Assembly: GCF_963678635.1 (NCBI RefSeq)
Contig: NC_087067.1
Coordinates: forward strand, 25,675,547 to 25,739,546
Length of the DNA: 64,000 nucleotides
Origin: Symsagittifera roscoffensis
Taxonomy: Eukaryota; Xenacoelomorpha; Acoela; Convolutidae
Direction of reading: 5' to 3'
Shown: in pieces, positions 9,472 to 22,400 of the stretch
Layout: each line of letters opens with the position of its first letter
Position numbering within the stretch: position 1 is the first letter of the stretch
The notes under the pieces: model-generated
What the model was told of the DNA's origin: nothing
The model's input: the letters and a program-made list of their open reading frames with translations, nothing else
Database searches by the model: none
Made by a program: the position numbers and the translations under genes

Positions 9472-12400
9472 TCAATGCTCCATTTCCTCCTCCTGTGACA
9501 CTGACTCCGCACTTTCGGTTTCCAGGTCTTGTAGCACGTCATTGACTATCCTGACGCTGTTGGAAGCCGTCCTCCAACACTTCTGCTCTTCCACCCTCTG
9601 CTTACAGCAAGGTAGGGGATCCACGTTTGATTCTCTGTTTCTACAGAAGCTGTTGTGGAGACACAACGTCACGTTTCTCTCCAAATCCTCTTTCAGCATC
9701 TCTGCCTTCTCATTTCCACTACGCTCGCTCGTCCTGGAAATTCTTTTCACAGCGGTGGTCACTGCATTCCGATGGATCACGAAAGCTCGCTTGAAAGCTC
9801 CTGCCCCAATGTCCAGCTGATATTCACTGTACACTCTGCCATGTTTCGACATATGCTTTTTCGCATACTCGTACAATCATGCAGTCATGTTAGCTCTGAA
9901 CCATGGCATCAATCGTTTTCTTGCCCATATCTTCTTCACTTCCATCGGAATGTTTAGAACTTTGCACATTGTCTCAAAAAGATCTAAATCTTTTAGACAA
10001 TCTAATTTCTGCAATTGTTCTCTCGTCGGTGCCTCCTGTCTATTATTTTCTCTCACATGAGCTTCCAGCCATCGTATCGCCATCATAACTCCCACTATCA
10101 CTATTGTCATGGGCTGTGATGAATCTGGTAAACCCATGGAGAGCAGCTCTCCAGAGTCCCAGATCAACACCAAATTACTACGCTTGGGATACCACCAGGT
10201 CTGCAGCAAGCAGTGGCAAGGAAACTCGTCATGTGTCAACATGATGCTCCTCCAATTGCGTTTTCCTGAAGCTTCCAGCAATGGTTCCACTTCCATCATC
10301 ACTCGGTGGATTTCATCATTCTCATCTACTGCATTGTAATCTGTGACAGTTGATCCTCTCTGTTTCTGTTTTTCAAAGTCACTGAAGTTCCCGCTCACAT
10401 ATCCCATGAACTTCTTTCCTAGTATTGACTCCAACTCTTCTTTGGTTCTCTCTGGAATTGCTGAGAACATCTTACATAGTAACTCGTAAGACTTTTCAGA
10501 CATTCTCGCCAATCTCACGCACTTTGGCACTGAGAAAGCTTGATCCACAATCATTCTTGTACTCTTCACGTCCACAGCCACGAAATGTACAGGGTATCTG
10601 CTCTTGCACATTGGAGCCAACGTTGAACCCACCAAATATCATGCTCCTGATGGTCTACAATAAGTTTCGCTGTGTCTGATGTTCATCTCTGTTTCGATTG
10701 CTTCCCTCCATTTTCCTATATACTTCTCCTCAGTCTGCAGAACTCCTGGGAATACTTCTACGCTGATGGCTGTGACCATCTCATGTTTCTGTTCTAGATT
10801 CAATAGTGACTCTAAAGAACCAAACATGCTGTAGAATCCTAATGCTGTCACTAGATTCACATCGGTTCCTCCATGGCAATCTGCTATCAGTTCCGTTTCC
10901 GTTCTTGCTTTCATCACTACATTTCCAAACAATACTGTCAACTGCTTGTGTTGTTTCTCCAGGGTTTTCACACAGTCTAGACTTCCACAAACGTGACCCT
11001 CTAGTCCACAGACTTCCGCCAGACAGCTACCAGGTTTGACCCAGTCTTCTGGTCCCCAGCCAGGCAACTCCACTTTATCTTCTCCGTTGCTCTTAGAGGC
11101 TGTTATCATCACATTATATATGATGTTGAGGTCACGCAGGTTACAGTCCGCATTCAGTTCCCTCTGTATGTCCTGTGTCGCCAGTAATATTGAGTCTGCG
11201 TTGGGACTAGGACACCATGATGGCTTCATCAATTCCCACACTGCCATCAAGCTCGTTCTCAGTAATTCATCTGAGAATCCCAACCCAAATTCCACTCTCT
11301 TGTCGGATTTTGGTACTGAAGGTGCAGTCACCTCTTCTTCCAAGACCAGTCCCAATTTGGCCTGTGGATTGTTAACGCTCTTGATCGTTACAATTCTGGA
11401 CGTCCAGAACCTTAGTAACACCGCCTGCTCATAATCAAAGAAGCAATCACGTATGTCTTCACTCAGGAAAGGACTGTATGCTATCCCTATAATCCCGGAC
11501 ACATAGCTATATGACTTCTTCTTGATCGGTCCACAGTATTCACTGGATTTCGGCAATGCTCCCATAGATTCTTTAGTGAGCCTCAACTCCTTGTTTGAGA
11601 ATCTCCTGATCTCGTCTATCTTTTTCATGGGTTCCAATTCTTCAGGTTCTTTCATGTTCACCCTCATCGGTTTACTTTGCTGCATATCCAGCATTGCTAG
11701 TAAGAACGTGGCTTTCGTTCGCTCATCGCCTTCCTTCAACATTTTAACACAAGTGCTTAATGCAGGTACTGAAATCTGCTCTATCAGGAATCGAATGAAA
11801 CAGAGAGCGTCTCTCCGCTTTGCACACGCTACTGCTGCTCCCTCCTGGACTATCAGATCCCTCAGATTCGTCATAAGGAAAACTTTTTCCTCCTTTGATC
11901 TCTTCCTTTCTTCTGAATCATATTCTTCGCGAGTCAGTCCCATCATGCACCAGGCGAACCTGAGTTGTAACTCTGTCCTTACGTAAGGTACTGCCACGAG
12001 AGCATGTATTCTTGGCGTAGTCCTCATTTCTTCTTCGAAATACCTCAATACTACTGCTTTCCATGGAAGGCTCACCAACTGCTCGATCGTCTCCGCCTGT
12101 ACGTCAGACGACGCCAAAGTTCCGTACGCCTTCTGCTTGAGGATGGTGCCTTGCAACATTGTTTCCAGATAACCCTCCATGGCTTTTTCTTCTTCCAGGG
12201 CCATTACATGCCCTCTAGCCGAGTTTCGGTATTCCAACATTTCCATGTATCCACCGGTGGGTTCATCTATCGACACTGTCTCAGACACTGTCAATCTGTT
12301 GTATTCCACTGGTGTTAGTTGTCCTGCAACACTTCCCTTTCCATGATTCATGGGAGATGGTTTGAAGTCCCTCATTTTACTCTCTCCACATTGACTGAGT

Positions 12401-13086
12401 ATTTCCATTTCTAAAGTTGCTCCAGTCAGAGTGCGGTCACTCCTTTTGGATTTATAACCGGTTGACTTTATCCCTGCCATGAGAATGGGTGGCACCATCG
12501 CAATATCAGTTAATATTCTATCTGTGCCTGACAATTGATAATCACCTTGCCCCAAATCCATGACCTCCTCGACTCGTTTTCTTTTCGCTGAGTTACCAGC
12601 TTTCATCGATATTTCCGAATCCACTTTCGTCTTTCCAATCCTCCTCGGCATCACTCTGCTGCCTAACTTCATTTTCATCGCATTGATTTTATCAATCACC
12701 ATTTTCGATCGCATCGTTCCTCTCCTGGTCCTTGACAGGTACACCACCTCTCCTTCATTGTCCTGCGGTGTCATTTTGATGGGAGAATTCACTTCACTCT
12801 CATCAGTGGCTGAGTCGATCAATAACTCACTCAGTCTCCCTTCACACTCATCAAGCTTGTCAAGTACTTCTCTCTCTCCATATGCTGCCATCAACAGGAC
12901 TTCCGTGGGGCGGTCCCCACGGTTGTCGTGCACCAAGATGTTAATCAGGGCGGTCAGCAACATGACCACCTCTGGGTCCTCCAGAGCGAAGTCTCGTTCG
13001 ATCAGCCGACGATAGATCGCGTCTACCATCGGTCCTACATATGCCTCTGCCAGGTCCATCAATTCATCCAGGTTGAAGTTGTCCAT
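9472..13086 (-). CDS. ORF2, large uncharacterised retroelement protein, with two in-frame TGA codons
   Basis: I do not recognise this protein. Starts at ATG 13086 with A at -3 and G at +4. A single frame of 1205 codons runs to 9472, split into 815, 253 and 134 residues by TGA at 10639-10641 and 9877-9879; homology to element A continues across both. No signal peptide or membrane segment is evident, so it does not look like an envelope. Visible features: acidic helical N-terminus; basic serine/lysine-rich region near residues 120-190; a cysteine cluster with GHVCGSLDC near 690; DCHGGTDVNL; SVPKCVRLARMSE; FPCHCL followed by WWYPKR; a glutamate-rich C-terminus with PCCKQ. Over about 79 aligned residues two thirds match element A, so it was under protein-level selection. 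Confidence 0.8.
9877..9879 (-). other. Second in-frame TGA in ORF2
   Basis: Context GCA TGA TTG. The collinear codon in element A is TGG (Trp). The frame stays open afterwards for 134 codons with homology to element A. Confidence 0.8.
10639..10641 (-). other. First in-frame TGA in ORF2
   Basis: Context GCA TGA TAT. The collinear codon in element A is AAA (Lys) within TGSKYLVGS. Reading frame and homology continue directly after it. Confidence 0.8.
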
Positions 13087-13471
13087 TCTATTGTTTTCAA
13101 GTTTGATTCGATTCTTTGACTCAAGTGAGTAATTTAAATGATCAATCAGGATCTAGAAAAGGAATCACGACTGTCACACCTGTCAGTTTCACCTTAACTT
13201 ATATCGTTAAAATCTGCTTAAAACAGTTCAGATAAAAAGATATTTATCCTAAAATTTATTAAAATCAATTAGTTTCTAAAATTTTAGAATTCGACCTAAG
13301 ATTGGACAGTCCAAACTTTGGATCTATTCCCAAGATCGTCATTTAGTTGTTCATGGTCACTAACCCCTACTTACCCATGATCTTAATAACCTAACAAATA
13401 ACATAACATAACGCACCTCTCACATATTACATGCAACTTGGTCTTTGGCCTAACACCCTCTCGCTCATCAC
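13087..13471 (-). other. Spacer between Gag-Pol stop and ORF2 start
   Basis: 385 bp of AT-rich sequence with no frame. The minus strand reads AACAATAG just before ORF2's ATG, a possible 3' splice site for a subgenomic ORF2 messenger; no matching donor was proven. Confidence 0.5.
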
Positions 13472-16400
13472 TCAGCCTATACTTAAGTAATATTTCTTAT
13501 GTAGATACACTTGTATGTTCGTATCAGAGAATATCACGTGTACAAGCGCGTACAATTCACGAGGATGCAGTCTTCCTCTATTTGGATCGTACACTGGAAG
13601 CGAAAGCTCCTTCACGTCCATTTCCACAAGGAAGTCCCTCAGCCTCGTCAAAGACAAGACTAGGTTTTCTGGGTCCACGTGCTGCTTCTCTGTCGCCCTC
13701 GTTACCAAGAAGCATAAGTACTTTCCCGGTATCTGCGACACCGCCGGGGGTAAGGCTGCTACGCCCCCTATCCCTGGTCTTTGCTTCCAAAGGAATTCCA
13801 CGTTTTTGTATTCCCTCTTAAAATCTGCCGCTAGCGCCGTCCTAAAACTCATGTCTGCGGTGATTGCTATCGCACATGTTCTGTTTGTGAGTATGAAATC
13901 ACTATCTGTTAGTACTATGTTACTTGAATATTCATTTGGTAAGTTAAAATATGACTCAACTACCCTGCCTATGTCAGGTTTCTTAGGTTCTTCGCCTGTT
14001 TCTGCTTCTAAGTTTCCTGTTTCTCTTGCTATTCTCAATTTTTTTATTATCAAGTTTTCAGTGTGGGTAAGTCCTACCCCCACTCCCCGGACAAAAATAT
14101 CCATCGGCGTCCCCGTCGATCGCATACCGGGTATTAAGTCAAGATTAGAAGCTGGAATGAGAAGTTGTCCTTCCTGGGCAGCCCAGGAAGGATCATCTCG
14201 TTCGGTCTTAATGTATTTCGCGCTTTCGCGATCTACGTCTTGAATCGTAACGCTGGTCTCTTTAGGGTCTGATGTCATTTCGTTCAGCCACTCTAAGACG
14301 CGCAGGTTCGTCAGGTCTTGTTCATTTGACTGCTGTTGCTCATCGTCGAATTCTACTTCGGGTTTCGACCAGTTGTCAACCCACTCATCGTTGTGATCAT
14401 CGACTATGTCAATGTCTTGTGACACGGTTATTTCCTCTAAACCCACTACTTCTTCCACTATATTCTTTAGATCTATCCTATCCACTACAAAGTCGTCACC
14501 GTAAGGATTGTATTTCTTTCTTTGTCTCGTCCCGTCCTTCTGACGAGTCTGAATCGTGAGCGGAAGATCTGGTTCCAAGTTCTTGGGAACCTCTGTCTGT
14601 TCGGGATCCCGCCAATCCTCTTCTGCGTAGGGTAAGGTTTCATCTTCCGCTTCGATCTGTTCGTTTGGATCCAGGTCCAATGGTGTATCCGTACCTATCT
14701 CTACAACCTCGTTTCCATCGTTCTTCTCCCTGGTGCCCTTTTCATTGACCTCACAAGCAGGATCCATCATTAAATAATCCCCTTCTTCCATGTCTGCAGG
14801 TATACACCAGTCTTCTGTCGATGGATTGTGTGGCTTGATGTTCTCGTAGTGGGCGGCTCGGCCAGTACTCAGTCTATAGAAACGTCCCTCCTGGTGCACC
14901 TCCGTAATCATGAAGGGTCCCCTCCACTTTTTTAGAAGCTTCTTTGTTCCTTTCGGTGGTATAACGTTCTGAAATACCCATACGTAGTCTCCCACCGAGT
15001 AGGCCTTTGCACCAGCTGCTTTCTTGTCGAATCTTTTCCTCTGCCTTGCCTGTGCCTGCTGAGTGTTTCGTCTACACAAATCGTTCAACTCCTGTTGGCG
15101 TTTGATCACATCCCTCACGTAGACCTGTGGGGACGTTTTCTTTCCCTCATACTCTGGGTAGAAGAATGTCAAGGGTAAAGACTTCTCGTGTCCCGTCAGC
15201 ATCATGTGGGGACTGACTCCAGTGGTGGAGTGTTGCGTGCTATTATAAGCTCCCATCACCTGTGGAAGGTATCTGTCCCAATCGGTCATGTACCTGGAAC
15301 AATATACCCTCAGCATCGACACTAACGTCCTATTCTGTCTTTCCACTAAGCCATTCGTCTGAGGGTGGTATGTCGTGGAGTGAGCCTGAGCGACTTGTGA
15401 CCGTCTCATAAGCTCTTTCGTAAGCTCGCCTACGAAAGCCGTTCCATTGTCCGATTGAAACGTCATTGGACATCCGTGTCTTGCTATCCACGTATTGATC
15501 AGGTGGTCGCATGTCTCTTCCGCCGAGGCAGTGATGCAGGGCACGGCCTCTGCATACTTCGTGAAGTGATCTATCATGACCAAGACTTGGTTGTAACCGC
15601 TGTCTGTCATGCATATCTTCTGGTGATCTATCTGCACCACCTCGTTGAATTCAGACGACTCAATTGATTGTAAAGGAAATCGCAACTTCCTAGGATCCTT
15701 GACCTGTTGGCATGACAGACATGCTGTCACCCATTTCTCGCATGCCTTTTTCATCCCAGGCCACTCAAAGCGCTTCAGGATCCTCTGATACACTTTGTCG
15801 ATCCCTTGATGGCCCATCTGATCATGCGACCTGAATAATAGTTCTGTCTGATAGAGTTGCGGCAACACTATCGCGTTATATTTGTATAAGACCTTGTCTT
15901 CTTCTCTTCTCCTGCAAGCCACGATCCCGTCCTTGTTCAGATATAATCTCCCCTCCTTCTGCATGAAGTATTGTCTCAGGATCCTATAGCTGTCTTCTTC
16001 CAGGTCACCTTTGTCAGGTGCACCGTTTTCTATCCACCTTTTTAGGTTGCTTGTCATGCGATCATTTCTCTGCGCCCTTAGAAGGTCCGAGAGTCTGTAT
16101 CTCGCCTTCAAGTACGTCTTCATGACTCTCATCTGACTGTTCAGCTCGTTGGGCTGATGTGTGTCTTCTTCCATCTTAACGCACCAAATCTTCGCCAACG
16201 GTTGTGTTTCTTGTTGAAACGGCTGAAGATCAGTCCTGACTACCTCTTTCTGCGGCAACAGGCTTATCGAACGTTTCGATACCGCTATCGTTTCTAAGTC
16301 ATCCGCTGCGTTGTCAAAGACTCTTTCGCTTGGTATTAGGTAGCGATCACTGTCAGGATCCTGGTACACCTCTCTGTCCAGGTCTCTCGCCCGAGTTTCC

Positions 16401-19400
16401 ACTAGTAGCGTGTGTATCGCCAGTTCTGACAGTTCTGATCCCGAGGTCGAATCCCTGTCTGAATAGGTGTTCATTCTCGAGCTTTCTGACTTATCATCCG
16501 TCGAAGGTGTTGTGCTGGAGACTGCACGCTCCTCCAGATCATGTCCGTATTTCCTTCGCATCCATCTGAACTCCCCGGACAAAACTTTGTTCTCTAGGTC
16601 CTGTTTCTCATCAGGAATTTTCTCGTCTATCTCGGACTCCCCGGACAAATTTCCTTGTCCCGGGTGTTGATCTTGTGATCGCTGGTTTTTCTCCTCATCC
16701 TTCTCCCCGGACAAATAGTCTTGCAGCAGATTTTGTTCTACCTCTTCACCCTCTTTTTCCCGGTCTACAAAGGTGACAGTTTTCTTTTGCTTGCCGCTCT
16801 CCTGTCCTTTCTGTCCGTAAGAAGTACTGGTTAAAATCTCTTGGGGTATTGAGGATACTAGTTGCTGAACTATTGTCCTACAATCCCTCTTGTTCTCTTC
16901 GTGCTGTCGTTTGGACGGCATGATCTTCACCTTCTCACTGATTGTCAGCGATGCCACTGCTGCTGTCCACTCGGGGTCATCTCTGGTCACTTCTCTTTCT
17001 AACAATCCACCAAGCATCCGCATTACTTGTGGTGTGACTTGCACCGTTTTATCCAATAATGAGAGGCTGTTTATATTCATGCGAGAGAGTTCCTGCTGGA
17101 CCAGGTTCGAGCGCAGCAACAGATCCAATGGGACCGGGTCCTCCCTTGACAGGATCTTTATCTCGGCTGCTTTCTCTACAGGTAACTCAGGATGCCCCGG
17201 AATTGGATGTCCAGACTTATCCAACCATCTCGTTAAGGGAAGCGCTTCATAAGTTTCTTTGTCCAGAAACGAGAATCCCTCCTTTACTTCCGCCTGATTG
17301 GCCTGCTTCTGCTCCAATCTTTCATAGAACTCAGTTTTCTTGCTGAGACTGTCAGCATTCTGATGTTTATCACGCATCCTATGTTCGATTATCATATGGT
17401 AGCCATCCAGTCTTACTATCCATCTACCAATATAACTCTGATCCATCGAGTAGGTCTTCAACCAGGATAACGCTCTGTTGTCCACGCGTAACTTGAAGGG
17501 AGCGCTCCCCAAGTATGCACGGTACTTCTCCACGAAGGTAACTACTGCAAACATTTCTGCTTTTGGTGCGCCATATTTCATCTCTGTGTCACTCAAGACT
17601 TTGCTGCCGTATGCAATGGGACGGAGAACTGTTCTTCCGTTCCATTCTTGCTCTTGATGCAATATTCCTGAGATGGCCACCACCGATGCGTCTGTGTCAA
17701 GAACATACATGCCCTTTTCTGTAGGCATGCCCAGCACTGGCGCTTCGCACAGTTCCCGTTTTATGTTCTCGAAAGCAACTTGTGCCTCATCGTTCCATTC
17801 GAACTTTTTCCCTTTGTTGCGCATCAGCTTCTGCATCGGGTACACCTTGTCCGCGTATCCTTTTATGAACTCCCGGTAGTAATTGGCAAACCCTAGGAAG
17901 CTCATGAGCTGTGTGTCCGTTCTAGGAGCTTTCCATGTCAGCACAGCCTCTACTGCTTCTGGATCTGGCCTCACACCATGCCGGTCCACCATTCTTCCCA
18001 GGTACTTGATCGAATCCCTAAGGATTTCACATTTCGATGGTTTGCATTTCAAGCCTGCTCTTTTCATACATCCGAAGACCTCATCGAGCCGGTCAATGTG
18101 ATCCTCCAGGGTCGATGTCGCTATGACTACGTCATCCACGTAGCACATCAAGAGATTCCCGTACTTTTTGGTCACTCCTGTCAAAGCCTGAGCCATCAGC
18201 CTTTGAAAGGTTGCTGTTGCATTGCACAAGCCGAAGGGCATCCTCTTCCACTGGTACAACCCCAATTCGCACGCGAAACCGGTTTTTTCCCTATCCTTTT
18301 TCCGCAAAGGAACCTGCCAGAAGGCAGAACCTAAGTCCAATGTGGTGAAGAACTTTGCATCACCAAGTTTAGATAGGCTCTCGTCTATTCGCGGTATCGG
18401 GTACGCATCTTTAATCGTTACCGCGTTCAAGTAACGAAAGTCGCAACAAAATCTAAGCTGCCCCCCTTTCTTTTTCGCCATTACTACTCCGCAAGCCCAT
18501 GGTGATTTCGAGGGTTCTATCATGTCGTATTCAAGCAACATTTCTATTTCCGCTCGGCACGCTTCCGATTTATGTGGCGTCATTCGCCTTGCGCCTTCCC
18601 TATGGGGAACGGCGCCCTCCTCTAGTTCGATTTCGTGTTCGACGAAATTACAGCAACCGATGTCCGCCTTATGTTTTGAAAATACTTCGGCGTTCCGATC
18701 TAGGAGGTCCCGCAATTTTTCAAAATCTCCCTCACCTATTTTTCCTTTTAAATGTTCTATTTCTGGCAAAACCGGTTTGTCAGAATCTAGTTCATATGAC
18801 GAGGGGCGTTCCGGAAAATTCGAGCAGCTTGATAAGCCGTCGTCCGTTTCGGATTTCATTGAAAACAATTTATGAATAGATTTTAATTCATTAATTCTCT
18901 TTAAGATTTTATCTTTATTTGCATGATAAGGACAGTCTTTCACACTATATTTCTTCGAGTTTTCTGTCTCCTCATAGTCGGTCCTCATCGGCAAGGCGTA
19001 GCCAAGCTTCTTTCCACGCTGGATTGAAACCGTGGTGTCCAGTGTGTTCAACAACACACTGACACACAGTCCGTTTCGCGTTACCGAGAAGCTCCGGCCT
19101 AAAATCACCGAACTCTGACTATTTGGATTCGGTACTAAGCAAACCTGTTTACTATCACTTAACGAATTTAAATTTCTCATTCTAAAAATCGCTACTACAG
19201 CTTGTCCTGGTTGTAATTTTACTTTTCTATCCAAAAAAACTGGTACCTTATTCTCGTCTGTTATTATCCTATTAATTGGTCTCTTAACATACTTTCGGTC
19301 CGGGTTTCTAATCCGTATTAGACCGTTGTTCAAGTCAATCATCACGTCAAAGTTCCTGACAAAATCTCTGCCCAAGATGAATTGGTCGGCGTCGTCCAGA

Positions 19401-22400
19401 TTCTCTACCACCAGGAAGCTCATCCAAAGGTTCCGTCCTCCCATGTGAAGGACCGTCACCGGTGTTCTTCCGGCTACGTAGATAGCTCCTCGATTTGGAG
19501 CGGCTAGTCGGAGATTCGTAGGAATCAAATCTTCCCGCGTGAAGCCCATTCCCTCCCAGGTTTTTATCGGCATCACACTCACCACCGCGCCTGTGTCCAG
19601 AAGCCCTGTGACTCCGATTTTTGTTCCGTTGGTGTCAAGCAGGTGTGCTGTCACATCTGCTTCATATCCAATATGTACCGCGTCTTGTTCCATCATGGCG
19701 TCATGGCCTATCCTGCGGACTTTGAGTTCCTCTTCACCCAAATAGATCTGCCCCATTTGGTCATCATCTGTTGTTATGTAAGTCCTGGTGTAGATGCTGA
19801 TTCCATCCACGTTCAGCATTATTTGATACGGCCCATAGACCTCCAAGTAGCGTCCATGAAGTTTCTTCATGCGAGGGCCACCCGTCGTTAGTAGTGCTCG
19901 CACAGCTCTCGACTCAGTGCGTGGCTCCACCTGCCTCAGATAATCTGCATATGTGTCCAAATGCATTAAAGTGAACTCTGATGGTTCACTCAAATTTCTT
20001 ATTACCTGGTGTCCAGCCACTGAGATTATCGACTGTATCTTCTTTCCCTGCGGCGCCATGCCGAACCTCTTACCGGAGATCACTTTAAGTTTCATATCTA
20101 AACTGCTTGGTGTTTTCGTCTCCTCGAACTCCATTGCCTCGAAGGTATTCAGTTGCTCCTGAAGCTTTTCATTTTCCAGTTCAAGTTTCACTTTTTGTTC
20201 GATCTCTTTCGTCACCAATTCCTGCTGTACTCTATTTAGAGCATCCTTTGCGGCTGCCTTATAATCGATCTTGAAGTCATCGGCCGCAGTTGCTGGTTCC
20301 GGTTCACGTGCTTCTTCTGTTACTGCTTGCATTTTCTTTGCCGCCAGCTCTTGAGGTTTGTCCTTCCTGCGTGCCTCTGCTTCGCTCAAAAGTCGAGCCT
20401 TGCTTGCTTTCACTCCTGACAAAGCTTCTTCATGCCTTGGATGCTTGATGTCTGCCACTGCATCCCAGAATTGCGGACAATCTGATTTAAAATGACCTTC
20501 CAAGTTACAAAAGAAACACCTCGGGCCAAATTTCGCAATTACTCCTCTCATGAAATCCTCATGATCCAACTCTGACGCATCTTCGTCCTCGAGGCTAAAG
20601 CCTATTGCTTTCATGCCTTGTTTGTAAGCTGGGCATGCTGACACATGATGGTCTGTTGAACTGCAATTAGCACAAGAACGTCTCTTGTCCATATCATCCC
20701 TCGGTTTGTACCAATTGTTCCCTTGGTTTGCTGGTCCGTTGTTAAAATTGCCATAATTGTTCTTGTAATATCCAGATCTCGAAGGAGGTTTCAACAAAAG
20801 ATACTCTTTTGATTTGAGCCTCAACTCCTCCGGTGTTGGCGCATTAGTTGATAGTGGTGTGTAATGCGTTGCTAGCATCGTACGAAGTTCATCATTTTTC
20901 ACACCATCGATGAATTTTGAGGCTACGGCCAGGTTCATCCTTCGGTTTGACTCATCCGGTTGGCTGCGTCTTCTCAGCATTTCCAAATCATCGAGAAACT
21001 TGTCTATTGTTTCATCTTCTCGTTGCCTCCGTTTCTCGAAGCGCATCATCGCCTGGTGCCCCTGCACCCCTGATCCGAAACGGTTTAACAAGATTTCGAA
21101 GATTTTCTCAGCAGTGTCACGTTGATACTGTTTCTTAGCCATGACACAGTTCAGGGCTGTCCCTTCTAAGTTGCTGGTGAGCGCGCTGCATTCCTGTCTC
21201 TCCGACAAGTCCTCTTCCTCGAAATGCAGCTTCATTACCTCTATCCAGGTATCAATACAGCCATCAGATTCGTCCTTGTAGCATCTTGGCTTCTTAAAGA
21301 CTCTTCTGGACTTTTCACTGCGTTCATTGGTTCTAGATAACCGCGTCAGGAATGTCTCCAAAGACCTGTTCAGGGGTTCAAATGCTGTGGCCATTGCCGT
21401 AGCATCCCTTGAGTGTCCCGCCTGAGTGTCCTCACACCTTGTCGAAGGCTCTGTGTGCGGTGCATCCCTGCAATCCGAATCACCATGAGCGTTTCCCGCT
21501 TGGCCCATGTGACTCCTCCTCGGGCTTGTATGCCCCATGTTGCCAGAATCGCTTCTCCCGGTCGCATGTGTGCTTTGCGTTGGTCGTTCGTTCGAGGTTT
21601 GTCTGTTCCCCGTTGAACTCGCTCTACTGTTCGGGCCCCATGCTGTATTACCCCTTGTGGCATAGCCTGATGAACTGCCCCTGCCTCTAGTGGATCCATA
21701 CGTCTTCCTCCTTTGATGTTCATTGAAGTTCACCCTCGGTTCCCTGCTGGGACCTCCCGAGTTCGGCTCTCCTTCTTTTGGTCCACTCTTGCTGCTTAGT
21801 AGCCCGTCCAACCTATCCATGATAGCCTGAGTTCGCCTCTCCATCATCGCGTCTATCTTTATGTCAAGAGACCCAAGAGACTGCTCTTGCTGTATTCTTA
21901 ACTTCTCCATGTCGGCTCTTAAGCGTAACTCCCTCTGTTCCGCCTCTCTTGTCATTCGCGACAAGTTCCTCGTCATATGTTCGTCCGTTCTTTCTTTCAA
22001 GCGTTTTTCGCTTCTGCCAACTTCTTGTCTGTTGCGGTTTATTTCTTCCCGCAGACTTTCTCTTTCAATGTGAACTGCTCTTTCCAGTTCACTCATCCTT
22101 ATCGACATCTGTTCATTTTGGTCTCCTAAACTGCCCACTATGTTGTTTAAGGCTTCCTCTAGTGCTGCCCCGTTATCCATGAGTGGCGTCACTAGTGGTG
22201 GTGTAACTCTGTCGGTCCCAGGTAGCTTCGTGCTGGTAGAGATCCGGGCCTTGACTCTCTGTCTTGACGTTTTATCATTATCTATTTCAGGATCCGCTAA
22301 CGCGTTGCCAAGCCCTCTGGTTCTACTCTCTTCAGGTTGTGGCTCCGAACTTGTCCTAATCGCGAAGTTCTTCGACTGGCCCGGTGTGTTTGCCTCTGTG

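Noticed and set aside
9472..13086. ORF2 as a retroviral-type envelope
   Set aside because: No signal peptide or membrane-spanning hydrophobic segment is visible; position after pol alone is not enough.
13515..14243. Plus-strand frames opposite Gag-Pol (for example 242 codons at 13515-14243)
   Set aside because: Antisense shadows of a well-supported minus-strand protein.
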